NCBI GenBank assembly: GCA_963969595.1
Contig: OZ018415.1
Location: 20,274,001 to 20,338,000 of the forward strand
Direction: 5' to 3'
DNA length: 64,000 nt
From: Neckera pumila
Lineage: Eukaryota; Streptophyta; Bryopsida; Hypnales; Neckeraceae
The notes below the pieces were generated by a model. The model was not told the DNA's origin, ran no database searches, and saw only the letters and a program-made list of their open reading frames with translations. Positions 11,872 to 22,040 of the stretch are shown here, piece by piece (positions within the stretch are counted from its first letter, which is position 1; each line of letters begins with the position of its first letter). The position numbers and the translations under genes were made by a program.

Positions 11872-14800
11872 TTATACAAAGTGCTGGGTTGGATACTCGG
11901 TGCAATAAGCGTTGTAGTCGTAGTACAAACGTTCGCCTTTGAGGATGTCCCGCATGGCAATGAGGATCACCCTTGCTTCCCTGTTGATACTGTAACGGAC
12001 ACAGCGAACGTTCTGTTTACTCCTCCCCTCCCTGCAGCATTTCATCAAACTGGAACCTTAGGACATAGACAAGGGAAGGTATTTCATAAGCATTCTAAGA
12101 AATAAAAAAGCACGAGTTCGAGAACAAATTACGAGTTAACACTAGTTACGAGTTAAGAGATAAAATAAAAAACACTACAAAACACACACCACTTCCGAGC
12201 TTCAGAAGGCGAAAGACATAAGAGACATTTCAGGTGTGTGTGTTAATGACGCAGTGTCAGTAGGAGGGGAAAAGTCTAAAGGGAAAAAATCTGTGGATTC
12301 ATACTAGTATGAACAAAAGGACAGCTCTAATTGATCAATAGCAAACACCTGTGGCTGTGACTTCGTGTGCACGCCGGCAAGAATGGGAAAGCCACATGTA
12401 CAAGATGGCGAGATCAAAACGTCAGTGGGCCAAAATACTTTTAGAACTAGATTGAAGAGACAACCAGTGCTGCAGAAGAGATTACTTGGGCGTCTGAAAC
12501 CCACTAGTGTAGTGCAGATTCTCTCCATACTGTTACTCATCACTTACTCTGTATGATTGTTGATGCCCGAGAGAAACCGAGCTATATTCCCCTTTCTATC
12601 AGGACAGATGACAAGCTCCTTCAAAGGATCATCACTGAACAGAAGGCCCATGATACTGTCACCCGAATCGTAATGGCGGCAGCACATGTAGTCCACCTCT
12701 CCAGTATACTCAGCAATGAACGTCATGTCTTTGATATCCTCGTCCGCCTCCACAACAAATCTACAGCAAAAATCCCTTGTCGATCTTTTCAAAGTGTCGT
12801 ACAAGAAATTTCCATCAAGACGTGTAAATAATACAACCAATGAGCTGCTTACGAGGACCAAATGAAGCTCAATAGATACATGAGTGACATGGTGACCAGC
12901 CTCGGGGATTCAAATTCTTACTTCGCTTCCAATCAAGTTCTGCCAACGGGGATTAAGAGCAATACCCCTGGCGTAAATCATAGGTCACCATCAATGGCTG
13001 CCACTCCCCCATCTTGCACATCGCCTTACACCGAAGAAGAGTCTCCTTGTCCTCCTTCGGCATCTCCTGTTATCAGCAGACCATCCAAGCAGGACGTCAC
13101 AATACTTCATCACCTCAAGAGAAGAACTCATATCCATAACAGGAAAGCGGGAGTCCAAGTGCGCACATCAATCAGAGGAAGCAGCTATGCAAAGAAGAAA
13201 CAACGCACACACCACAGAATCCAAAGGAAAAGAGATGAAAAACTCTGACATAGTGAAGACAATGCAAATGGAAGTTGTTCAAGCGGGGTTACGCAAGAAG
13301 AGATGCCCAAGACCGTTGCGAAGAAGCCATCGCCACAGCACGAAGTGCAAGCTTATTTCACGACATGGGAGGGTACTGCACCCAAAGCAGCATGCAATGA
13401 ATCAAACTGCAAAGGAAAAGTGGGACAAGAGGCTGCGGACAGACTGTGTTGGTGAAGCATCGTTCAGTACCCGCATGCCACCTTTCTCATGAGCAGCGCG
13501 ATTGGCGGCGCGTGGAGAATATCCGTAACTCAAAGAATCGCAAAAACCGACCCCAAGGCTAGTCAGTGCTGCAGCCAAGGAGGCCATTTGTTCTAGTCTA
13601 CGTCGCATGTCCGTAGTGGGCACATAATGCAACAATCGAGGGCCACTCGGCGGCCGCCCTCTCTGCCTCTTCACGTCCATTTCCTCCCTATCTGCAGGGC
13701 ATTTATGTCACAATGAGTAGCAGGACAATGAAGACAATGAAGACGCAGTGGAAGCATACTCCATGAGAAAAGCAAGGAAGCATAAGTTACGTGACTGAAA
13801 AAAAAGATCGGAGCAAGGAAAAAGATAAACAAACACCTGCTTTCGAAGGCAAAAACTTCTGATCGCTGAAATAATCCACTATTTTTTTCTGAACCATCTG
13901 AAACTCTGAATCCCACAAAAAAAGTGTCAAAGGCTATAGCCGGCAATCTATTGAAATTGAGTGTAAAACAAATCAGCAATAAAAAAACCCGTTAGGGTCT
14001 TGTTCCCGTGTCCTATTGACTGACCCTTGTTATGAGCAGCAACTCATCTCTTCCATTACACTTGCTTGACCTTCAATCAACAAGTTGGGAGCAATGTCTG
14101 TGGCCACTGATTCTGGACTGGAAATAGGGTTATCTACAACCTCCCACTTCAAACGCTTGCAGAAGAGAATTCATACATTATAGTAATAAATTTTGATCTC
14201 GAGAGAATTTGGCTCCTGTACCCAAAGCAACCTTTCCAGAGATCTTCCAATAAAAGCACACCCTCGGACATATTTGTTGAAATGACGAAAAGAGCATCCT
14301 CTAATGTAGACTCTCCATTCACCATACAGTAAGGGAGAGGTTCCATTTCACCATACAGGTGAACTTTGAACCTTTCCCTGCAAGAATTTAGAAACTTGCA
14401 CCATCTAAAATTTTGCATATTTAAATTGTGTAAAGCTACAAAACAATTGCAGAAAAACAAACGTCAATAGATCAAGTATTTCACTATTAGCACAAATCGA
14501 AGTTCACCTATATAGTCAATGGAGCCTCTATCTTACCGCAAGAGAAGCACAAAGTAAGGATTTAAAAAGGAGTGAAGCATACCAAGGGCAGTAGTGGATT
14601 GCGAACAATGTGGGCAAATCCAGTCCCCCGGTGGGACAGTCACCAGGATGGGCGACAGACAAAACATATGGAACCCTCGGTCGCACTTGTCGCACAGCAA
14701 CATTTCCTCATCTGCGTCGCCGTGTTCACATTCTTCACATAGAGTGCGGGTGTACTTCACAGCAGCCCTTCTTTTCTTCCGCGTAACCATTTCACTTTCA

Positions 14801-15042
14801 GCTTTTACCTTCTCTCCTCTCACAAGGAGCTGCTTCTTTGTCACCAATTTCTTCAGCTTCGCAACCACCACCTGCTGGGCTGCAATGGGTGGTTCTGCAA
14901 CTACTGTGTTGTTCTTGCAAGGTCTTGGAATGGGGGCATCACTACTGCAATCATTCTCCTCATCGTCTGGACTGAGATAAGCCGACGAGCTGATTCGCAC
15001 TCTCTTCACCCTTTGTTCTTCGCCATACCGTGACCTCTCCAT
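11872..15042 (-). CDS. ATXR5/6: Histone H3K27 monomethyltransferase, ATXR5/6 family (copy A)
   Basis: Monomethylates H3 lysine 27 on replicating chromatin in the nucleus (family knowledge: ATXR5/6 silence heterochromatin and restrain re-replication). Exons (minus): 15042-14583, 13905-13837, 13691-13471, 13066-12966, 12760-12548, 12031-11872, giving 407 aa with every phase consistent. A basic N-terminus leads to a C4HC3 PHD finger (C102, C105, C117, C120, H125, C128, C143, C146). A PIP box QKKIVDYF (159-166) sits on the 69-nt exon 2, then an RRLEQMASLA block. The SET domain (about 285-400) contains NIARF, SGINNH and GERLYYDYNAY, and the protein ends in HFV. The ATG at 15042 is the first in frame and sits before a conserved basic region. 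It looks intact. Some residues differ from copy B (DRKGN for DRRSN, NREAR for DGEAR), so it may have a slightly different role. The exact starts of exons 3 and 4 are the least certain splice sites. Confidence 0.93.
14015..14240. repeat. Dispersed repeat R1, copy in ATXR copy A intron 1
   Basis: Shares with 17256-17520 and 61941-62120 the ordered blocks TATTGACTGACCC..GTTA, AGCAACTCATCTCTTCCA.T.CACTTG, GGCCACTGAT, a CTACAAC.TCCCACTT block and GCAGAAGA.ATTCAT. On the minus strand it reads ..GCAAGCGTTTGAAGTGGGAGGTTGTAGA, which loosely resembles a polypurine tract next to a copia LTR start, but no terminus or duplication was found. Confidence 0.7.
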
Positions 15043-16941
15043 TACGCTACTACTCCTGGTTCAAATTCTCATCACATTGGCAAATGAATCCCCCGACTTC
15101 CAAGGAAAACTCCAAGCTTCTTTGTTATCGAATCAAGCTCGCCATTGATGATATCACCAAAAATGGACGCCATACAACCTGAGGCCGCAGACGTAAAATT
15201 CCATGAGCTCAGCAGCTGATGACCAAGAAGAGCACAACGAGGCCTAATAATGTGGGGTAAGTTCAATGAACAAACCGATGAAGTTAAAAGAAGAGCTCAA
15301 CGATCGCTTCAAGCTCTAAATTGATTGATGATATCACCACGCAAAATTGACGTAACAGAAACTTAAGGCTATGGACATACAGTTTTACGGGTTCAGCAAT
15401 AACGAAAGCGACTAATGAACACGAAAAGCTCAACGAAGAGAAAATCCCGAACAATGTGGGGTAAAGCTCAACCCTATTACAGAGGAGACCAGAGAAGAAC
15501 ATTCTTACGACATTTTGAGGGTGGCCCTGCGCTTCACAGCATCATTTCAAGCCCCAGAAACGCAAATGTACAGCATCAAACCATCCACCAGCACAGAATC
15601 CGAAGACGAGCACTGTCGTAGGCTTGACAAGCGCCACCAGAGCTCCCTCAAGGAAGACACCTTGAAAATGGCCACTTCGCCAATTCCCAAACTCCGAAAG
15701 GCACTGAGCTATAGTGCTACCCGAGATGCTCGAGCAATTGAGAATTTTTGGGTTGGAAACCCTGAAATGAGTGTCTGCCAGGGTTTTCGAGTGAGCACGA
15801 GGCGCAATCAAAGCACTTCCGGCAATACGCGAAAAAGAAGGAGCGGCAAAACGATCGTGGCGCTCGTGATGGGACGGTGACGCCACCTACTGTTGGTCGC
15901 ACGTGAATTGGATTCAGCTGACATCGCGCACCGACCAGCGGTTGGGAAGGTCGTTACTGGTATCGACTCTCCGACCGTTAGACGCTGCCCTCGTGCACAA
16001 CCGTCTTCAATGAGCGGCAGTTTCGATGAGCGGACAGTGCTGGATGAATGAGAAAACTTAGGAAAGAGCAGATGACGAAATTCATTGCCCTTTCTTCCGA
16101 ACGACAGTGAATGCGCTTCAAAAAGTAGAGAAATTGGAATTACAATATCAGAACACTCACTTCTACGAGGCTTGTACTGGTCACAATGCAGTGAAACCAA
16201 TCATCTCTCATTTGCAGTCAAAATCAAAATGTGAAAAAACAAAACAAAGAAGCACTCGTCATAGGAAGCTAGACGAAATTAGTAACAAAAGATACCCATA
16301 TTTCACGTTAGAAATCAGAAATCTGTCACCAAATACTTCCATGAAGGATGTGAAGACCGAACAAAAGGAAAGAGCATCAACAACACAAGATGGCATCCGG
16401 ACTTAAGAGCAGCATTCACTGAGAGCATGTACAAAGTCGATTACGCAGAGGGCACAATTAAATGAAAGAGAGTCGGTAAGATCGACTCTACATATCTTGG
16501 GGGAAACAGATCAATAAAAAGATCTGAAATTTTCGTGTCTTGGAATCTGCCAATACAACACGCTGCAATGTGCATCCTGCCGGTGCAGTAACAACTGCAC
16601 GCTACAAGAGTATTAATTCCCGGTCCTACTGCGGGCTCTTGACAGGCATAGCAATCCTGCAAGTGAACAAAAGCTAACTAGCAAGCCTGTTATAAATAGG
16701 GGCAGGAGCACCACATCCAGGTATGATGCAATGAAAAAAAATAAAACCACAATTGGAGGGTTAGTAATGACATGGTTTGGTTTTCCTTCTGGATGCGGCT
16801 ATGTGTCTAGTGAAATGGCCACTCTACGAAGGCCAGAAATAGTAGCACTAGTTTCCTAGTCGCAATTTGCGGCGTCAGCAGTCCAGAAAAAACTGGGTGA
16901 ATCCCGCATCTGGGCTCACTCCGCCACTGCCGACGGAGTGT
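15043..16941. other. Spacer between the two ATXR genes (promoter of copy A, 3' flank of copy B)
   Basis: No exon of another gene was found. Just upstream of copy A a diverged tandem duplication spans about 15118-15470: TTGATGATATCACC..AAAAT.GACG recurs at 15146 and 15324, and AATGTGGGGTAA at 15248 and 15453. Open frames at 15515-15886 exist on both strands with equally little similarity to any family. 16441-16700 should include the 3' UTR of copy B. Confidence 0.55.
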
Positions 16942-19900
16942 TCAGACGAAATGCTGGGTTGGATACTCTTTCTGATAAGCATTATAATCATAATACAAGC
17001 GTTCACCTTTCGGAATGTCCCGAATGGCAACAAGGATTGCGCGTGCCTCGCCGTCAATGTTGTACCGGACACATCGTACATTTTGTTTCTTCCTACCTTC
17101 ACTGCAACATGACACAGATGAAGGTCAGAAATGGAAACTGTCACACTGGAAAACAACTATCCCAAGGATGAGAATCTCACGAGGGGGGATCCGAGGCGGG
17201 TATAGATCTGAGACATGATAAATTAGTTTATACTAAAATAGTTTATTTTGAAACCGATTGACTGAACCCTGTTACCATCATGCAACTCAACTCTTCCAAT
17301 GCACTTGGTTGGCCTTCAATTAGCAAGTGGTGTAAGCATGACTGGGCTGGATGTCAATGGCCAATCATCTTTGAATGGAAGTGGAATTGTCTACAGTCCC
17401 TTCAACAGTGTTCTACAAACTCCCACTTTGTGTGATTGCAGAAGAAATTCATCCATTAAGTGACAAATTTGTCCCAAGAGAGTTTGTATCTTGTAACTAA
17501 AGATCTCGCTGTTGCATACAACATTTCCCCAAAACCACACTCCTACGGATGTTAAATTGCTTAAAGCAACGCGAGCTGTATCCTTCATAAAGATAGAAGC
17601 ACTTCTAGTCCACGATCCTAACCCTAACTTAAGCCCACAAGATAAGAAGCGCTTCAAGGATTGGGATAAGGAGAGAGTCACTTACGGCGTGTGGTTGTTA
17701 ATGCCGGAGACGAATCGAGCAATGTTGCTACGCCTATCTGGGCAAATGACAAGCTCCTTGGCAGGGTCATCGCTAAACAGAAGACCCATGATGCTGTTCC
17801 CAGAGTCGTGTTGGCGGCGACACATATAGTCAACCTCCCCAGTGTATTCAGCAATAATTGTAAGATCTTTGATGTTCCTATCAGCTTCGACAACAAATCT
17901 GTGGAATACACCAAAACTTAGCATATTAGAAACCCAATCGACAGATAAAAATCAAAATGACGGTCATTCCAGATGCGTGGATAAGTACATAAATAGAGCA
18001 TGAAGGGATGATATATTTACGCAGAACCGTTATATTATTGAAAGCAGCCAGACTTACCCTTGTCGAGAATCGTGCGTAACCATCAAGGGTGGCCACTCGC
18101 CATGGCTGCACATAATCTTACACAAATCAAGGGTGGCCTTATCTTCCTTGCCCATGACCTGCCAGTACAACCAAGTCATTAACGCAGGATTAAGTCATGG
18201 TTCTAATATGACCAATTCGATGGAAAACACCCTGACAAATAAAAAATTCAAATGGGACCACATCTTCAATCACCATAATCACCAAATAACATTTCATGCA
18301 TCGGTCGATAAACAAATAGAATTGGACAAACGAAAGCCCCAACATGTCCTACTCAAACTGCTAAGAAACATGAAGACCCAATTTGACCTTCTTGGCCGTT
18401 TGAAGGTTAATACAACACTCATGGTAAACGATGCCCAGTTCCTCTACAAAAAATGCTCCTTCAAAGAAGAGAGGTGCATTCTTCCTTCAGGAATGTATTG
18501 AGACCATCCATCTAAGGTGGCACTAAGGCTTGTTGCAGTCGTTATTGAAATACCATGAATTGACTGTTACAATCCTAATCAATCGTAGCAAGTGAGCAGA
18601 CCAACTGAATGCAGTCACGAAAAGCTCAAGACGAACTCAAAGACCGAAAACCAGACCACAGTCATGACGACGTTGAGATACCCTGAATTGTCTGTACCTG
18701 CATGCCACCCTTCTCATTGTCGGCGCGGTTGGCAGACCGTGGTGCCAAGCCATAACTCAACAAATCCGTGAACTCGACCCCGAGACTGGTCAAGGCCGTG
18801 GCCAGAGAGGCCATCTGCTCCAATCGACGTTGCGGATCAGTGGAGGGAACGTAGGGCAGCAAGCGTCGGCTCTTCTTCTGCCGGCACAACGTGCCACCGC
18901 TCGATCTTCGTCGTTTCCTTATCTCCATGCACTTCATTTCTGAAATATAGAAAGATAATCAAGATCGTAATCTGGTCGTGCCTACAACGTAGCCTGCATC
19001 TTTCAATGCGACTCCGGAGTGGAAAGAATCAGGGGTAAATCTCAAATTCTCCGTTAGCGATCAATTTGTACATGGCGATGCGGCAACAGAAATAGAGATC
19101 AACATTGTAGGATAGGGTGTTAAAAATTTCTCAATGCAACAACCAGCCCGAAAGAAACAAGCCTTGGTACGAGGATCAGCATTAGCGATATGAAAATCAT
19201 CAAAAGTACCTGTGATTGTGAAAGGGGGTGGCTTCTGAATGCGAAAGAAATCCACTATCTTCTTCTGCACCTTCGGAAACTCTGCTTTTCATACCGAAGG
19301 AAATGACGAGTCAGGAACTGTTTCTGTAAACATGGAAACCTCGAAGGAGATGATGACGGATACTTACATATCACGATTTTTTCTTTCTTTTCTGTTCTCA
19401 TTCTATCCTGTCATGGACACAGAGCTTATTCATACCTTGAGGGCCACATTAGATTACAAATACTCTTAAGAATCCAGAAATAACTCCAAAATGACTAAGA
19501 ACATCGTAGAGATAATATACACGGCATAAAAAGAATCTGGAGAACTAGAAATACTGAGGAATCAGACCATTTGTGAAGCAATTTACTCAATTTTCACACA
19601 TAAAATCAGTGACGCATAAACCCCCACCCCACCCCACCCCACCCACCCACCACCACCACAAACATGCCAACCAATAAAACGTGATCCACACCCGCCATTG
19701 CAGACATAACATGAGCTCAGAAGTATGCACAAATAAACTCTGGATTCCCTTTCTTGACCCACTGTCTGGAGCGACTGCTGCTCAGGCGACATCCCCTGAG
19801 TTGTACACCTCGCGTACATTCTCTCTATAGAACACACACGGGGGTGTCTCTACCCCACTGTGCATTGATTCCAAGAGTGTCTAATCAGCTTCTCAAGAAT

Positions 19901-20395
19901 GTTACGAGAGTGAATAAAAGGCAGGAGAGGAGATTGAGACTTACCCAGCACATGTGAAGATTGTGCACATTTGGGGCAGAACCAGTCCCCGAGAGGAACG
20001 GTGGGAAGAATAGGACTGAGGCAGTACATGTGGTACCCTCGGTCGCAACTGTCACAGAGCAGCATTTCTAGCTCTCCATCCCCGCGAGCGCACTCTTCAC
20101 ACAGAGTGTGATCATACTTGTCCTTCTTCTTTTTCTTCGTCTTCGGCTCTTGCTTCTCCGTCTGCTTCCTGGACTTCCCTTTCTCTAGAACCCCAACCAG
20201 CTGATTGATGGACCTCTCCTTCACAATGACTTCGGTCTCCACCACCACTACCACCTTGCTGGGACTACTCGATTTATGCACACTGCTACATGGACCGGTC
20301 TTCTCAAATTCCGGAAGACAGCAATTGTGCCATCCGTTCCGGCACACGATCACTCTCTTCACCCTCTTCCCTCTCCCACATTCCTCCTCGTCCAT
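16942..20395 (-). CDS. ATXR5/6: Histone H3K27 monomethyltransferase, ATXR5/6 family (copy B)
   Basis: Same predicted nuclear role as copy A: H3K27me1 on newly assembled nucleosomes. Exons (minus): 20395-19945, 19281-19210, 18939-18698, 18158-18058, 17898-17686, 17101-16942, giving 412 aa. PHD zinc ligands are C99, C102, C114, C117, H122, C125, C140, C143. The PIP box QKKIVDFF (156-163), on a 72-nt exon, is a canonical PCNA-binding motif. It is followed by KKSRRLLPYVPSTDPQRRLE, PRSANRA, KGGMQ, then the SET domain with EYTGEVDY, CPDRRSNIARF, SGINNH and GERLYYDYNAY, ending QHFV. Exons 4, 5 and 6 equal those of copy A in length (101, 213 and 160 nt). It matches the ATXR6 consensus more closely than copy A does. 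The start ATG opens a basic region matching copy A. Two repeats sit in its introns (18179-18410 and 17256-17520). Confidence 0.94.
17256..17520. repeat. Dispersed repeat R1, copy in ATXR copy B intron 5
   Basis: Homologous to 14015-14240 and 61941-62120. It starts near GATTGACTGAACCCTGTTA and runs through CAACTCAACTCTTCCAATGCACTTG and CTACAAACTCCCACTTTGTG to GCAGAAGAAATTCATCCAT. It lies in a different intron from the copy in gene A, so it was either inserted independently or moved; it was not simply inherited with the gene duplication. Confidence 0.7.
18179..18410. mobile_element. TTAAC-terminal MITE-like element in ATXR copy B intron 3
   Basis: Bounded by TTAAC and GGTTAA, 232 bp. It matches the 240-bp element at 58092-58331 over much of its length: ATGACCAATTCGA, AAATAGAATTGGACAAA, CCTACTCAAA.CTGCT and CTTCTT.GCC occur in the same order. 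Its left end is only 20 bp from the exon 4 acceptor of the host gene, on the intron side. Termini of this kind with a TTA duplication would fit PIF/Harbinger, but the arms are short and diverged. Confidence 0.65.
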
Positions 20396-22040
20396 GGCTC
20401 TGCCAATTGTGTGTGAAACTCCCAGCTCTCAAATCAACAACACGGGCTACTCCAAAATCATTGATAAGAAGCTGGGAATCACCACAAGGGTTATCTCGTA
20501 CCCCCCAACTGGACCTTTACCGCATAGCCTCTCATACTCGACAGAGCCAAGTACGGCAATAGAATCCAATCAAGGTTCCCGTATACCAATCAAGATTCTG
20601 TTACATTCGAGACTCCCCGTTCAGCATGTGTTATTGCCCAGGCGAGTATGGGAGGCAACATTCCCTCAAAGGCTTTCCAACATTAACATTCATATCAGAG
20701 GCCTATTCGCATTGACATTCATATCAGAGACCTAGAAGCAGAGCCTCGACTGTTCTCTCACTACACCAGCCAAGAGCAGCTTCGGGTATCGACTTACTCA
20801 TTCCAGATTGACAAGGAAAGACATCAAAAGTTCGTGAAGGAAGGTTTGAGAGGGTTTAGGGAGCCAATGCCAATATGCAAGGCTTGCAACGGCTACAATG
20901 CTCCACTCCGCGGCTCACTAGCGTAGAAACGAATTGAAAAAGACCTACAGCCGAATGGTCGCCGACTACTGATAGCAGTCAACCCTTGCTCTCATACCCT
21001 CTTAAAAATACACGTAACGGTCACTAATCAATGTTGGTCGCCCCACCTGCTACCAACCCACTACCAACTGATTGCCCGAGAAACTGAAATCTCTCCACCT
21101 TCGAAAACACACTTCACAATGCGCACACGCAACTTCAAAATCCCTACTCTCGATTTTTTCCAGAACCCAACCCAAATTTTGATCACGAACACCGACACTC
21201 TAGCTATGTTCCTCCACCAAATTGATATCACAAACAAACAATTGCAAATCAATGCTTCAACGTCATAAACAAACACGGAACTCGATATTATTCAATATCA
21301 ACTCGATGTAAAAAAGAAACCACCATCGGATAGAATTACGATGAATACTCCGGAACCCAATCTCCAAACTTTCTCAAACGAGGCTCGAAAGGTTCAGCGA
21401 AAGCAAGAGAAGAGGCGACTGAAGGAGTCAGACAAATTGATTGGGAGTGTGCAAAGTGTGCAAGAGATATTCAAGTTTTTTCAAGCCAAGCGCACTGGAA
21501 GGGGGGTCAACAACGGAAACGCCATCGCATCCTCCTCCTTCACATGCAGCTATCTTACACTGCGGCGGAGGTCGACGGGGAAGAAGGGAAGGGGGAATGT
21601 GTGGGGACCCCCAGGGGCGACTGGTGGTCGGGAGGGGTAGAGGGGTTGGTCGGTGGGAGAGTCGCTTGGGAGGGATGGGGTGGCGAGGGGCGACCGGTGG
21701 ATGGCGTCCGGAGATCCGAGTGGGTGTGGGGAAGGATTTCTTCGTGCACTGGGATTGCCGGGAAATCCGACGTGGGAGCGCGGGAAGCTTGTTGTACGGT
21801 GGTTGCGGGCGAGGGAAACACGCTGCCGGTTCCCGTCACGCTCTTTTGGTGGTTCCCAATGGGGTGGGGGAGGGAACGGTTATTGTCTCATTCCAACGTT
21901 CCTCTTGGAAGCTTTAATTATTATTATAATGGAGGGTGGTTTAAATGTAACGACACTGAATCACTGATTGTCGCTCAGGGAGGATTGACCCCCTTACTGT
22001 CCCGTGTTTTACCCCTGGAGAAAACACTGAAAATATTTTA
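20396..22040. other. Upstream region of ATXR copy B ending in a G-rich block
   Basis: 20396-21000 is mixed sequence with two copies of ACATTCATATCAGAG.CCTA at about 20684-20734. 21490-21900 is strongly G-rich on the plus strand, including the run GGGAGGGATGGGG then TGGCGAGGGG at 21668-21690, which fits the four-G-tract pattern of a quadruplex (loops 1, 2 and 6). After 21920 the sequence turns abruptly AT-rich. Confidence 0.55.
21341..21640 (+). CDS. Uncertain single-exon frame, 99 aa, basic N-terminal half
   Basis: I do not recognise this protein. The first 55 residues have a coding look: a Lys/Arg/Gln/Glu-rich stretch (RKVQRKQEKRRLKESDK) likely to be helical, followed by VQEIFKFFQAKR. The second half is G-rich low complexity and could be read-through into non-coding sequence. 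A GT donor near residue 55-65 leading to a downstream exon is possible, but I could not find a matching exon. It may equally be a chance frame next to the G-rich block. No neighbour supports a function. Confidence 0.2.
   Translation: MNTPEPNLQTFSNEARKVQRKQEKRRLKESDKLIGSVQSVQEIFKFFQAKRTGRGVNNGNAIASSSFTCSYLTLRRRSTGKKGRGNVWGPPGATGGREG

Noticed and set aside
14149..14460. 103-residue minus-strand frame inside ATXR copy A intron 1
   Set aside because: It overlaps repeat R1, which also occurs in non-genic DNA, and the flanking exons join perfectly without it.
15515..15886. Overlapping frames on both strands between the ATXR genes
   Set aside because: Mutual shadows with no family similarity; more likely promoter sequence of copy A.
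17391..17681. 96-residue minus-strand frame continuing after ATXR copy B exon 5
   Set aside because: It starts within intron 5 and reads into repeat R1; exon 5 joins exon 6 in the correct phase.
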